Source of the DNA: Flavihumibacter fluvii | Lineage (GTDB): Bacteria; Bacteroidota; Bacteroidia; Chitinophagales; Chitinophagaceae | Direction: 5' to 3' | NCBI RefSeq assembly: GCF_018595675.2 | Contig: NZ_CP092333.1 | Coordinates: 4,860,001 to 4,924,000 of the forward strand | DNA: 64,000 bases | Shown: positions 27,469 through 36,141 of the stretch, piece after piece | How the letters are laid out: every line of letters starts with the position of its first letter | Position numbering within the stretch: the stretch's first letter is position 1 | Made by a program: the position numbers and the translations under genes | Notes under the pieces: model-generated | Databases searched by the model: none | Told to the model about the DNA's origin: nothing | The model's input: the letters and a program-made list of their open reading frames with translations, nothing else

Positions 27469-27921
27469 TCAGCTCCTGTTCCTGTAGAATATATATATCG
27501 TGGCTGCAGGGCTGGCATTCAGTTTAACGGGCAATTTGTCTTTCCCGCCAATCATTTTGCGTTGGGTGGTGAATAATAGTCTCTGTACTCGTGCTGCACC
27601 GATCTGGCCAATATCATCAGGTACGGCTGTATATTTTTCTTCCAGTTTCTTATCGGGTGTCATCAGGTGGGCGTTAAAAATACCTGCAGGGTGATTGGTG
27701 TTATCATAAACGAAAAACACCAGGTAGTCTTTATTCGGTGTTACCGTAAAAGACGCATTTGTCTTTTGTGAATAGGTGATGATGTACTTGTAATTGTTCT
27801 TGAAAGCCCCTTTTTTAATTGCATCTTCTGCTGTTTTGACATCTATGGTATAATTGCCATTTTGAGCATATGTTACAGATGATACAATTAATAATATCAA
27901 TACAGTCAGTAGTTTATTCAT
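27469..27921 (-). CDS. Secreted hypothetical protein
   Basis: 150 residues, not recognised. A clear signal peptide (MNKLLTVLILLIVSSVTYAQ) leads to a mature domain of about 130 residues rich in beta-strand pattern and Lys/Asn, with no Cys pairs or catalytic motif visible. Probably periplasmic or cell-surface. It lies between ykuK-like (convergent) and engB, 57 bases downstream of engB on the same strand, so it may be read through from the engB promoter. Confidence 0.65.
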   Translation of the reverse strand: MNKLLTVLILLIVSSVTYAQNGNYTIDVKTAEDAIKKGAFKNNYKYIITYSQKTNASFTVTPNKDYLVFFVYDNTNHPAGIFNAHLMTPDKKLEEKYTAVPDDIGQIGAARVQRLLFTTQRKMIGGKDKLPVKLNASPAATIYIFYRNRS

Positions 27922-27977
27922 AATAATAATTTAATAGATTTCTGAAATCTACTATAATTATCCATTATTAAAAAGGC

Positions 27978-28610
27978 CTATCCTGGAATTTCTTTGTTCA
28001 TATCGCTGATCATACCCATCAGTTTTTCCCTTCCCTGTTGTTTAATGGCACTGGTTACCACATGGGCTGGCAGGAATTGCCAGGTTTTACGCATTTCTTC
28101 AAGGAACATTTTTACATTTTTTGAAACGACCCTTTGAGTTTCTTTATCGGCTTTGGTAAAAATGAGGCTGAACGGGATCTGCCATTCACCCAACTGGTTA
28201 ACAAAATCGAGGTCAATTTTCTGGGGCTCATGCCGGCCATCGATCAAAATAAATACCATCACCAGGTTTTCCCTTTTACGCAGATAGTTTTCAATCATTT
28301 TTTCCCATTGCTTCCGTTGAGCCTGGGATACTTTGGCAAATCCGTACCCCGGAAGGTCTACCAGGTACCATTTGAAAAAGTCTTTGGCGCCTTCTTTCGA
28401 TACGCTACTGATCTCGAAATGGTTGATCATTTGGGTTTTGCCCGGGGATCTGGAGGTTTTGGCCAGTTTTTGGTTTCGACAGATCATGTTGATCACCGAA
28501 GATTTGCCTACATTGCTCCTTCCGATAAAGGCATATTCCGGGCGGTCAGCCGGTGGACATTTATCCACTTCGGGACTGCTGATCAGGTAACTGGCTTTGG
28601 TAATGTGCAT
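27978..28610 (-). CDS. engB: Ribosome biogenesis GTPase EngB (YsxC/YihA)
   Basis: Essential small GTPase needed for large-subunit ribosome assembly. 210 residues. G1 GRSNVGKSS, G2-region Thr in the SPGKTQ loop, G3 DLPGYG followed by FAKVS, G4 TKAD and G5-like TSA near the C-terminus. Length and N-terminus (MHITKASYLISSPEVDKCP) are normal. Divergent from pdhC across 96 bases. Confidence 0.95.
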   Translation of the reverse strand: MHITKASYLISSPEVDKCPPADRPEYAFIGRSNVGKSSVINMICRNQKLAKTSRSPGKTQMINHFEISSVSKEGAKDFFKWYLVDLPGYGFAKVSQAQRKQWEKMIENYLRKRENLVMVFILIDGRHEPQKIDLDFVNQLGEWQIPFSLIFTKADKETQRVVSKNVKMFLEEMRKTWQFLPAHVVTSAIKQQGREKLMGMISDMNKEIPG

Positions 28611-28614
28611 ATGG

Positions 28615-28622
28615 CAAAGATA
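28615..28622 (-). promoter_or_regulatory. Candidate -7 element of engB
   Basis: On the minus strand TATCTTTG matches TAnnTTTG and is followed by only four bases before the engB ATG (28610). If used, the message would be leaderless or nearly so. No TTG stands at the expected -33 distance, so the site is tentative. Confidence 0.3.
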
Positions 28623-28706
28623 GGGAGGCCGATTTCCATTTTCTTTTCCTCAATTTGCCTTAATTTCGGCCTCTCATAAGCAACGAAAATAAAACATATA
28701 TATCCA

Positions 28707-30347
28707 ATGGCAGAAGTGATATTGATGCCCCGTTTAAGCGATACAATGACCGAAGGCGTCATTGCAGCCTGGCATAAGAAAGTTGGTGAGCCCGTGAAGA
28801 AGGGTGAATTGCTGGCTGAAGTTGAGACGGATAAAGCCACTATGGACCTGGAAAGCTATAAGGATGGCACCTTGCTGCATATTGGTATTGATAAAGGCGG
28901 CAAGCTCCAGGTGAATGATTTACTGGCGATCATAGGAAACCCCGGTGAAGATATTTCAAGCCTGGTTACAGCCCATTCAGGGGCTCCCACCGCTGAAAAA
29001 GCTCCAGAACCTACTGTTGCTGCCGTGCCCTTGGCTACATCAGCGCCAGCAGCTGCTTCATTAGTTGATCTGACAAAAGTGGAAGAGGTTATACTGATGC
29101 CCCGACTCAGTGATACCATGACTGAAGGTGTTATTGCTGCCTGGCATAAAAAAGTTGGCGACAAGGTAAGTAAAGGTGACCTCCTGGCAGAAGTTGAAAC
29201 TGATAAGGCGACCATGGACCTTGAAAGTTATAAAAATGGAACGTTATTATATATCGGTGCGCAGAAAGGTGATAAGGTTCCAGTCAATGCCCTGCTTTGT
29301 GTGATTGGAGAAGAAGGTAAAGTTGACCTAAATGCTATTATCAAAGCGGCAGGTGGCGGACCAGTTAACAGTGGGGTAGCGACTACTGCTGAAACCCCAG
29401 TAAGCGCACCTGCTACCTCTGCTCCGGCTGTTGAACCCGTTCAGGCAGCCACGGAAAACGGTCGTTTAAAAGCGTCACCGCTGGCGCGCAAGATTGCTGC
29501 AGAAAAAGGAATCAACCTTAGCCAGGTTCAGGGATCCGGAGATGGTGGTAGAATTATTAAAGCCGATATTGAAACATTCAAACCAGTTGCCGCATCTGTT
29601 CCTGCATCTTCTATAGCAGCACCGGTTAGTTCACCTATCGTATCTGCTGCTACTCCAGCAAGCCAGGTTAGTTTTGAAGACAAGCCGGTTTCTCAAATGC
29701 GTAAGATCATTGCTCGTCGACTGGCAGAAAGCAAGTTTACCGCTCCGCATTTTTACCTTACCATGTCAATTGATATGGATAAGGCAGTAGCAAGCCGCGC
29801 ACAAATCAATGAGGTAGCCCCTGTAAAAATATCTTTTAATGACATGGTGCTGAAAGCCGTGGCACTCGCACTAAAAAAACACCCTATTGTAAATAGCAGT
29901 TGGCTGGGTGATTCCATTCGCACTAATCATCATGTAAACATAGGGGTAGCTGTAGCTGTGGAAGATGGCTTGTTGGTTCCAGTAGTGCGATTTGCAGATA
30001 GCAAAGGCCTTGCACAGATTGCCACTGAAGTGAAAGATTTCGCAACAAGGGCCAAGAATAAAAAGCTTCAACCTTCAGATTGGGAAGGAAGCACATTTAC
30101 CATCAGTAATCTGGGAATGTTTGGCATTGATGAATTTACCGCGATCATCAATCCGCCAGATAGTTGTATCCTGGCTATTGGTGCCATTCAGCAAATTCCC
30201 GTAGTGAAAAACGGTCAGGTTTTACCGGGTAATGTGATGAAAGTAACGTTAAGTTGTGATCACAGGGTAGTGGATGGAGCATCCGGGTCAGCCTTCCTGC
30301 AAACGCTAAAAGGCTTGTTGGAAGAACCTTTGAGAATGCTTGTTTAA
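28707..30347 (+). CDS. pdhC: Dihydrolipoamide acetyltransferase, pyruvate dehydrogenase E2
   Basis: Core of the pyruvate dehydrogenase complex: moves the acetyl group from lipoyl-lysine to CoA. 546 residues. Two lipoyl domains, almost repeats of each other, carry E-T-D-K-A-T-M-D with lipoylated Lys43 and Lys167, joined by Ala/Pro/Val linkers. A peripheral-subunit-binding domain follows (SPLARKIAAEKGINLSQVQG) at about residues 255-290, then the catalytic CoA-transferase domain with DHRVVDGASG (His519, Asp523) close to the C-terminus. The E1 and E3 genes are not in this window. A terminator follows 17 bases after the stop. Confidence 0.95.
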   Translation: MAEVILMPRLSDTMTEGVIAAWHKKVGEPVKKGELLAEVETDKATMDLESYKDGTLLHIGIDKGGKLQVNDLLAIIGNPGEDISSLVTAHSGAPTAEKAPEPTVAAVPLATSAPAAASLVDLTKVEEVILMPRLSDTMTEGVIAAWHKKVGDKVSKGDLLAEVETDKATMDLESYKNGTLLYIGAQKGDKVPVNALLCVIGEEGKVDLNAIIKAAGGGPVNSGVATTAETPVSAPATSAPAVEPVQAATENGRLKASPLARKIAAEKGINLSQVQGSGDGGRIIKADIETFKPVAASVPASSIAAPVSSPIVSAATPASQVSFEDKPVSQMRKIIARRLAESKFTAPHFYLTMSIDMDKAVASRAQINEVAPVKISFNDMVLKAVALALKKHPIVNSSWLGDSIRTNHHVNIGVAVAVEDGLLVPVVRFADSKGLAQIATEVKDFATRAKNKKLQPSDWEGSTFTISNLGMFGIDEFTAIINPPDSCILAIGAIQQIPVVKNGQVLPGNVMKVTLSCDHRVVDGASGSAFLQTLKGLLEEPLRMLV

Positions 30348-30364
30348 AAAATAACAATATTCAG

Positions 30365-30390
30365 AACCCGCTTCTATAGCGGGTTTTTTT
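30365..30390 (+). terminator. Rho-independent terminator after pdhC
   Basis: 7-bp stem AACCCGC/GCGGGTT (30365-30371 with 30379-30385), loop TTCTATA, then a run of seven T. Confidence 0.92.
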
Positions 30391-30439
30391 GTTTTTACAG
30401 TAAAAGAAAGCCAATTACACAAAGTTTTTATAACAATTA

Positions 30440-30574
30440 TTGGATAGGATACTGCACAGTTCCTTTTATATTTTACTACTGGCTCTTTTGCTGGATTGTG
30501 GTACAGGCAACCCTATCGTAGATCGATATACTGATGAGGATAAATCCGTTCTAAAATCAGGCGTAAGTATTTAA
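30440..30574 (+). CDS. Possible small membrane/lipoprotein-like peptide
   Basis: A 44-codon frame starting with TTG has a strongly hydrophobic N-terminal stretch (MDRILHSSFYILLLALLLDC) with a Cys where a lipoprotein signal would end, then a polar tail. The lipobox is poor (LLDC). It sits after the pdhC terminator and ends 6 bases before the convergent rhomboid stop. It could equally be chance or a gene fragment; reported only as a possibility. Confidence 0.25.
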   Translation: MDRILHSSFYILLLALLLDCGTGNPIVDRYTDEDKSVLKSGVSI

Positions 30575-30579
30575 AATGC

Positions 30580-31359
30580 CTACCGTCCAGGTCGCCTTGT
30601 AATCCATTGTTTGTTATGCACCGGGGTAATGGGCTCGCCTCTATCAAAAAGCTTAACCAACAAAAAACCAGCTGCAAATCCACCAATATGCGCTGCATAA
30701 GCCACACCGTCACTTTCACCGCTGATGGCGCCGAACCCACTTACTAATTGCAAGAGGATCCACAGGCCCAGGGTGATCCAGCTGGGGATGGAAACAATTA
30801 CCCAGCCCAGTAAAGCATTAACCCGGCGAGTGGGATACAGGAGGAGGTATCCGCCCAAAACGCCTGAAATGGCGCCTGAAGCGCCTAGACTGGGAATAAG
30901 TGGATCAGTACCAATAATTTGTGTGAAAATAACATGGCTCAAAGAGGCAATTACGCCACATAACAAATAAAAAAACAGGTAGCGGCTATGGCCCAGCCTG
31001 TTTTCAAGGTTATCGCCGAAAATCCATAGATACAACATATTTCCTGCTATATGTCCAATGCTGCCATGCATAAACATAGAGGTGATGATGGTCAGGTACA
31101 CCGGAATAGGTGTCATTTGTAATCCAGGTATCTCAAAGCTCTGCCCGCTAGCTGAATCACGAACGATTTTTGAATTTGTAATAATATCATTGTTGCTTAG
31201 TATTTCACCCGGAACTGTAGAGAATGCATATGTGAAGGCAGCATTTTCGCCAAGTCCCTGTAAAAAGACGAATACAAGGATATTCACAGCAATAAGTGCC
31301 CAGGTTATGTAAGGGGTAATGTGGCGATCGCTGTTATCATCGCTGATAGGGAAAAGCAT
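30580..31359 (-). CDS. Rhomboid-family intramembrane serine protease
   Basis: Polytopic inner-membrane protease of 259 residues with about six hydrophobic helices. The catalytic Ser lies in GASGAISGVLGGYLLLYP and the catalytic His in AAHIGGFAAGFLLV; the loop MFMHGSIGHIAGNMLYLWIFG carries the conserved His/Asn of the oxyanion side. It has a large extra-membrane loop after helix 1 (about residues 40-85). Substrates are unknown. It is monocistronic in appearance, with 263 bases of featureless sequence upstream before porT. Confidence 0.92.
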   Translation of the reverse strand: MLFPISDDNSDRHITPYITWALIAVNILVFVFLQGLGENAAFTYAFSTVPGEILSNNDIITNSKIVRDSASGQSFEIPGLQMTPIPVYLTIITSMFMHGSIGHIAGNMLYLWIFGDNLENRLGHSRYLFFYLLCGVIASLSHVIFTQIIGTDPLIPSLGASGAISGVLGGYLLLYPTRRVNALLGWVIVSIPSWITLGLWILLQLVSGFGAISGESDGVAYAAHIGGFAAGFLLVKLFDRGEPITPVHNKQWITRRPGR

Positions 31360-31622
31360 ATAAAAAGAATATTAAAGTATTAAGATAGGAACAACCATTG
31401 GATTTGGCCAACGGTTGTATTCCCTGATGGATATATATGCTATACCAGTATCTTAATTGTACATACCGCTGCTATAGATCCCTGAATTTATGCTCTGGGC
31501 TAGAGGACGGCATATACCTGAAGAAAAAATAAATCCAATTGCTTGAAAATCCCGGAACCTTTGATATCAACAATTTAAATCATCAAACTGGTACCAAAAA
31601 AAGAAATTCAATCAACCCGGGA

Positions 31623-32378
31623 TTATCCCTCAAATATTAGGGAAAATATGATCTGGCGGCTTTGTATTTTATCAATTACATTAGAGAACTTCAGGTTCTC
31701 GTCACGGGCATGAACATTGGTTATGCCATTACTGATTTTTATTTCGGGAGTAAGGATAAACATTTTGTTGTAAAAGTTAAAACCAATTCCAGCTTCAATA
31801 CCAAAATCTAGTTTTTTAAGTTTTACAAAATTCTCTGCATTCCTGGAATTGGCCTTGGAAGAAAGGTCGGTTTCGAATTTTATGCCTCCCATCATATATA
31901 CCCTGAAATTACCAATTCGGTCCGATTTTAACTTTAACTGGATAGGAAGTCCCAATAAAATAGATTCAACATTCTGGTCCATCACCTCAGATTCTTCCTT
32001 ACTGGCATCAGGATAGGAAAGGTGGTAGTTGATTGATTTATTGACAAATAGTAGCTGTGGGAATACAGCCCTGGCCTCAAACCGGTTATTGATGCGGAAA
32101 GTATGCATGCCTCCAAGCCCGAAGCCAAAACTATTGTTGGGGTTGGAGACCAACACGCTGTCATATTGGAGAAAGCGGGGATGTTGACTTAACTGGAAGC
32201 GACTGGAAGTGCCCATGATAACAATGCCGATATGGTACCATTTTTCATCACTATCAGGTAGATGAATTGATTCCCTAAGTTGTGCATTTGTTGTTACACT
32301 GAAGCCCAGCAGGTTGAAGGCAAGGATTCCAGAAAAAACTAGGTAAGTGGTGATTTTGTTCCGCAATATATAGTACAT
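31623..32378 (-). CDS. porT: PorT-family outer-membrane protein (type IX secretion)
   Basis: 251 residues: signal-type N-terminus (VFSGILAFNLLGFSVTTNAQ) then an eight-strand-like beta-barrel with turn motifs (FGFGLGGMHTFRINNRFEAR; LGLPIQLKLKSDRIGNFRVY). Size, strand pattern and its position directly after ubiE match PorT/SprT, an outer-membrane protein required for type IX secretion in Porphyromonas and Flavobacterium. Its start overlaps the ubiE 3' end by 40 bases, so the two are co-translated. Other secretion genes (porK/L/M/N, sov) are not in the window. The generic OmpA-like/PorT beta-barrel family is the alternative call. Confidence 0.8.
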   Translation of the reverse strand: MYYILRNKITTYLVFSGILAFNLLGFSVTTNAQLRESIHLPDSDEKWYHIGIVIMGTSSRFQLSQHPRFLQYDSVLVSNPNNSFGFGLGGMHTFRINNRFEARAVFPQLLFVNKSINYHLSYPDASKEESEVMDQNVESILLGLPIQLKLKSDRIGNFRVYMMGGIKFETDLSSKANSRNAENFVKLKKLDFGIEAGIGFNFYNKMFILTPEIKISNGITNVHARDENLKFSNVIDKIQSRQIIFSLIFEG

Positions 32379-33097
32379 ATTCCTAAGCTCAGCGTTTTAA
32401 GATAGGTATTGGTATACCCGGTCTCCTGTAAAATGGTTAAAAAGTGTTCTCCCTCGGGAAAAGCCTGCACGGAATCATTGAGATATTGGTAGGCTGCTTT
32501 GTTTTTAGAAACGAGCTTGCCAATTTGCGGCGCAACAAGTTTCATGTACCATTTATAAAGGCCTTTGAAGCCGGTTTGATTGGGTCGGGAAAATTCAAGG
32601 ATAACTAGTTTCCCGCCAGGTTTCAGCACCCGCAACATCTCTTTTAATCCGGTTCTCAGGTGTTCAAAATTACGTACGCCGAAAGCAACTGTTACGGCAT
32701 CAAACGAATTGTCTGTGAAATTTATTGTTTCACTATCTCCTTCCAGCAGTTCAATTTGATCGTTTAACATTGCCTTAGCAATCTTCTCCCTCCCGAGGTT
32801 AAGCATACCTGTAGAAATATCTATGCCAATTATTTTTTCTGGTGTTAAATATTTCATAGACATGAGCGCAATATCTGCAGTACCCGTGGCGACATCAAGT
32901 ATCCGTTTTGGTTGAACGGCTCTAAGTTCGCCGATGGCTTTTTTGCGCCAATAAACGTCAATCCCCCCACTGAGAAAGCGATTGAGGAAATCGTAACGAC
33001 CGGCGATCTGGTTGAACATATCGGCCACCTGCTCTTTTTTGGTGCGATCCTTATCGCCAAATGGCACAATACTGTCATGTGGTAGCGGGTTGTTCAT
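32339..33097 (-). CDS. ubiE: Demethylmenaquinone methyltransferase UbiE/MenG
   Basis: SAM-dependent methyltransferase that makes menaquinone from demethylmenaquinone; Bacteroidota use menaquinone, so the MenG role is expected. 252 residues. Motif I VLDVATGTAD appears here as ILDVATGTADIALM, then GIDISTGML, the family signature VTVAFGVRNFEHLRTGLKEM and VLKPGGKLVILEFS. Start ATG 33097 with the usual F-N-Q-I-A-G-R-Y-D-F-L-N box soon after. Followed by overlapping porT and preceded by dnaX 24 bases upstream. Confidence 0.94.
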   Translation of the reverse strand: MNNPLPHDSIVPFGDKDRTKKEQVADMFNQIAGRYDFLNRFLSGGIDVYWRKKAIGELRAVQPKRILDVATGTADIALMSMKYLTPEKIIGIDISTGMLNLGREKIAKAMLNDQIELLEGDSETINFTDNSFDAVTVAFGVRNFEHLRTGLKEMLRVLKPGGKLVILEFSRPNQTGFKGLYKWYMKLVAPQIGKLVSKNKAAYQYLNDSVQAFPEGEHFLTILQETGYTNTYLKTLSLGICTIYCGTKSPLT

Positions 33098-33121
33098 TGA
33101 ACGCGAAGTTAAATGTTTAGC

Positions 33122-34882
33122 TTAATAATCAAGTTCAAGCTTGAGTCGGTCTTTCAGCTCCTTAATCAGTGGAAACTGGCTGCTCAATTGCTGGAACCTT
33201 TCCCGTGAATTCAACGGTGCTTCGAATTTGATTTGCAGATCTTCGCGTTGCTCAACAATTACCTGGTAAGTAAGTTGTTGGTTATGGAATCTTTTTTGGA
33301 GAAATTCTGATAACGGGATCCTTTCGCCGTCGATAAATTTTTGTTGCAGGTTATTGGGTGTAATAACAGTAAAGCTACCTTCATCTTTTACCTCGAGCGC
33401 AGCCATTTCAAAACTTTGTGCAGCAGGATTACGATTTTCTTTCAATTGATCGATAAATTCCTGCCAGGCCATTTGCAATAACTCACCGGTAAGGTGGATG
33501 GCTTTGATGGTATTTCCTGCCTGTGCTGAAACACTTACCCTTTCCCTGATTTTCTGAAGTGAACCAATTTTGGTAGATGGAACTTTTTGCTGTACAATAG
33601 TCTCTTCAATAATCAGGACCGGGCCGGGTTCCGGGACTTTCGCTGGTTGGATGGGTGTTATAACCTGGGCAGGACCGGCGGCTGGTTTTAATTCAACCGT
33701 TGCTTTCGTAAAAGGAGTTAATGCCCTGAAATTAAGGGGTCGCAGTTCAGTTAGTTTTTTTTTACCCGGTTCATTCACCAGTTCAAGCGCTTGTTGGAGG
33801 TAGCATAACCTGATAAGGGCCAATTCAACGTGAAGTTTTTTATTCCGGGCAGATTTGTAGTTGATTTCCGCCTCTGCCAGGATATTAAGGGCGCTAACCA
33901 GGTATCCGGTATTCATTTTAGTGGCCATTTCTGAATATCGTATCCTGAAACTTTCCACCACTTCCATTAGTGAAGCCACTTTTGGGTCCTTGCTCAATAA
34001 GAGGTTGCGGATAAATTCCGCAAAACCATTCAACACAAGATCACCTTCAAATCCTTTGCGGTTGATATCATCATACAATAACATTGCAGCCGACAAATCC
34101 TGTCGCAACATATTGTCCATCATCCTGAAATAATAATCAGCATCCAGGATGTTCAGGTGCTCTAAAGTGTTTTGGTAGGTCAGCTCGCCATTGGTAAAAC
34201 TGACAATTTTATCGAGGATGCTCAGGGCATCGCGCATGCAACCTTCACTTTTTTGCGATATTACCTGGAGTGCTGCTTTTTCAGCATGGATGCCTTCTTT
34301 TCCGCAAATATCTTCCAGGTGCTCTACTGTATCATTGGTCGTAATCCGTTTGAAATCGAAAATCTGGCACCTGGATAAAATTGTGGGGAGAATCTTGTGT
34401 TTTTCTGTTGTGGCCAGAATGAAAATGGCGTATGGCGGAGGTTCTTCCAATGTTTTGAGGAAGGCATTAAATGCACTTGTACTTAACATATGTACCTCAT
34501 CCACTATATATACCTTGTATTTTCCGGCCTGTGGGGCGAAACGTACCTGTTCTACAAGAGAACGGATATCATCTACAGAGTTATTACTTGCGGCATCCAG
34601 TTCATGAATATTCATTGAACTTCCTTCATTGAAGGACACACAGGAATGACAGGTGTTGCAAGCTTCACCATCCTCATCAGGATGTTCACAATTGATGGTT
34701 TTAGCCAGAATCCTGGCGCAGGTGGTCTTGCCTACACCCCGAGGGCCACAAAACAAGAACGCATGGGCCAGTTGCTGGTTACGAATAGCATTCTTTAGTG
34801 TGGTGGTGATATGGGATTGACCTACAACCGTTGAAAAATTCTGGGGACGGTACTTCCTAGCCGATACAATAAACTGCTCCAT
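33122..34882 (-). CDS. dnaX: DNA polymerase III subunits gamma/tau
   Basis: Clamp-loader ATPase of the replicative polymerase. 586 residues. AAA+ domain with Walker A GPRGVGKTT, the four-Cys zinc module (CEHPDEDGEACNTCHSC), DEVH Walker B (YIVDEVHMLS) and sensor 1 LATTE, followed by the lid and collar region (about 180-360). The C-terminal part (from about 390) is Pro/Ala/Val-rich then folded, as in tau. No obvious slippery A-run at the usual gamma frameshift place was noted. Confidence 0.95.
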   Translation of the reverse strand: MEQFIVSARKYRPQNFSTVVGQSHITTTLKNAIRNQQLAHAFLFCGPRGVGKTTCARILAKTINCEHPDEDGEACNTCHSCVSFNEGSSMNIHELDAASNNSVDDIRSLVEQVRFAPQAGKYKVYIVDEVHMLSTSAFNAFLKTLEEPPPYAIFILATTEKHKILPTILSRCQIFDFKRITTNDTVEHLEDICGKEGIHAEKAALQVISQKSEGCMRDALSILDKIVSFTNGELTYQNTLEHLNILDADYYFRMMDNMLRQDLSAAMLLYDDINRKGFEGDLVLNGFAEFIRNLLLSKDPKVASLMEVVESFRIRYSEMATKMNTGYLVSALNILAEAEINYKSARNKKLHVELALIRLCYLQQALELVNEPGKKKLTELRPLNFRALTPFTKATVELKPAAGPAQVITPIQPAKVPEPGPVLIIEETIVQQKVPSTKIGSLQKIRERVSVSAQAGNTIKAIHLTGELLQMAWQEFIDQLKENRNPAAQSFEMAALEVKDEGSFTVITPNNLQQKFIDGERIPLSEFLQKRFHNQQLTYQVIVEQREDLQIKFEAPLNSRERFQQLSSQFPLIKELKDRLKLELDY

Positions 34883-34903
34883 AATCGGCTAAATTAGGGA
34901 ATG

Positions 34904-34954
34904 TTTTTCACCTGCCGGGTGCTACCCGCCGGGTAGCACCCGGCAGGTGAAAAA
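34904..34954. terminator. Long perfect hairpin, bidirectional terminator and possible repeat element
   Basis: A perfect 24-bp inverted repeat (34904-34927 with 34931-34954) around a 3-base loop GCC. The core reads ACCTGCCGGGTGCTACCC. Flanking T- and A-runs mean it can end transcripts in either direction; it starts 3 bases past the stop of the acetyltransferase-like gene and would insulate dnaX. The same ACCTGCCGG/CCGGCAGGT core recurs at 52040-52065. Confidence 0.85.
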
Positions 34955-34957
34955 ATC

Positions 34958-36133
34958 CTAGAGAATAGGGTGGCGGTGAAAAGGTTTTTCACGGTCGAAA
35001 TTGTAACGGTAGGTTGTGAGTTGGCGGCTCCTGATAGGGGTCAGGTTTTCTGCAAGGGCTATCATTTTTGGGTTGAAATCGCCAATCCATTGCATTTCGT
35101 ACTCCTCATACTGCAGGTTTCGCTGGATCACCTTTGCAGCTTCAACAATAATATAACTGTCTATCCCTTTTGCCTGCCATTCAGGTACAATGCCGAAAAC
35201 GATACCTACAAAACGGGGGTTTTTACGGGTAGCTTTGATCCATAGGAAACGCAGTTTCTGCCATAAACCAAATTTCCCATTAAGGTATTTGAACCATTGG
35301 TTAAGGTCGGGCAGGTTGATAAAGATGGCGATAGGCTCTTTTCCATGGTAAGCAAACCAAACAATTTTCTCATCCATTACCGGTTTCATTTGAAGGAAGA
35401 TCTTGCGGCATTGCTCCATACTCAGTTCCTTATTGCCACCATGCCCGGCCCATGCCTTATTATATACCGTATGAAAATCAGCGGCGTATTCATTAAGCTG
35501 CGATTTTCGGATATGCCTGGCCGATAAAGATGGATCAGCGGAGATTTTTGCATGGCGTTCCAGAAATTTTGGCAAAAGCTGTTCATGCGGATGCATTCCA
35601 AAACAAACCTGGTTAAAAAACAGCTTAAATCCATATCCCTCAAATAATTGCTGGTAATAAGGCGGATTATAATTCATGCAATATAAAGGTGATTGAAAAC
35701 CCTCGGTTACAAGTCCCCACCACTTATCCCTTTCACCAAAATTGATTGGTCCGTCCATCGCCTGCATGCCATGCTCTGCAAGCCATTGGCGGGCTGTATC
35801 AAATAGCAGGTTAGCGGCATCCTGGTCATTGATACATTCAAAAAAACCAACGCCGCCTACAGGCACATCATCGCCCTTGTTCTTATATCTTTTATTGGTG
35901 AATGCAGCGATTCTGCCAATGGCACTCCGTTGTGCATCATAAAGGATCCAGCGGGTAACCGTGCCATGGCGGAATGTTTTATTTTTACTTTTATCAAAAA
36001 CATCATTAACATCTTTATCAAGAGGCCTGATATAATTGGGGTAGGATTTGTACAAGGGTATGGGAACTTCCAGGAAACAAAGGGATTGTGCTGGTGTTTT
36101 AACTTCTTCTATAATCATTAAAGGAGCATTCAT
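34958..36133 (-). CDS. GNAT-like N-acetyltransferase paralogue 1
   Basis: 391 residues, found widely in Bacteroidota but without known substrate. The N-terminal half has GKA-type strands (GRIAAFTNKRYKNKGDDVPV; GFFECINDQDAANLLFD) and the strongly conserved DGPINFGERDKWWGL. The C-terminal half (FVGIVFGIVPEWQAKGIDSY; WIGDFNPKM) resembles an acyl-CoA-binding GNAT core with its V-P-x-x-Q-x-x-G-I-D loop. Its upstream neighbour is a paralogue of the same length, 8 bases away. A lipid or amino-acid acyltransferase role is possible but not shown. Confidence 0.8.
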   Translation of the reverse strand: MNAPLMIIEEVKTPAQSLCFLEVPIPLYKSYPNYIRPLDKDVNDVFDKSKNKTFRHGTVTRWILYDAQRSAIGRIAAFTNKRYKNKGDDVPVGGVGFFECINDQDAANLLFDTARQWLAEHGMQAMDGPINFGERDKWWGLVTEGFQSPLYCMNYNPPYYQQLFEGYGFKLFFNQVCFGMHPHEQLLPKFLERHAKISADPSLSARHIRKSQLNEYAADFHTVYNKAWAGHGGNKELSMEQCRKIFLQMKPVMDEKIVWFAYHGKEPIAIFINLPDLNQWFKYLNGKFGLWQKLRFLWIKATRKNPRFVGIVFGIVPEWQAKGIDSYIIVEAAKVIQRNLQYEEYEMQWIGDFNPKMIALAENLTPIRSRQLTTYRYNFDREKPFHRHPIL

Positions 36134-36141
36134 TTTTTAAT

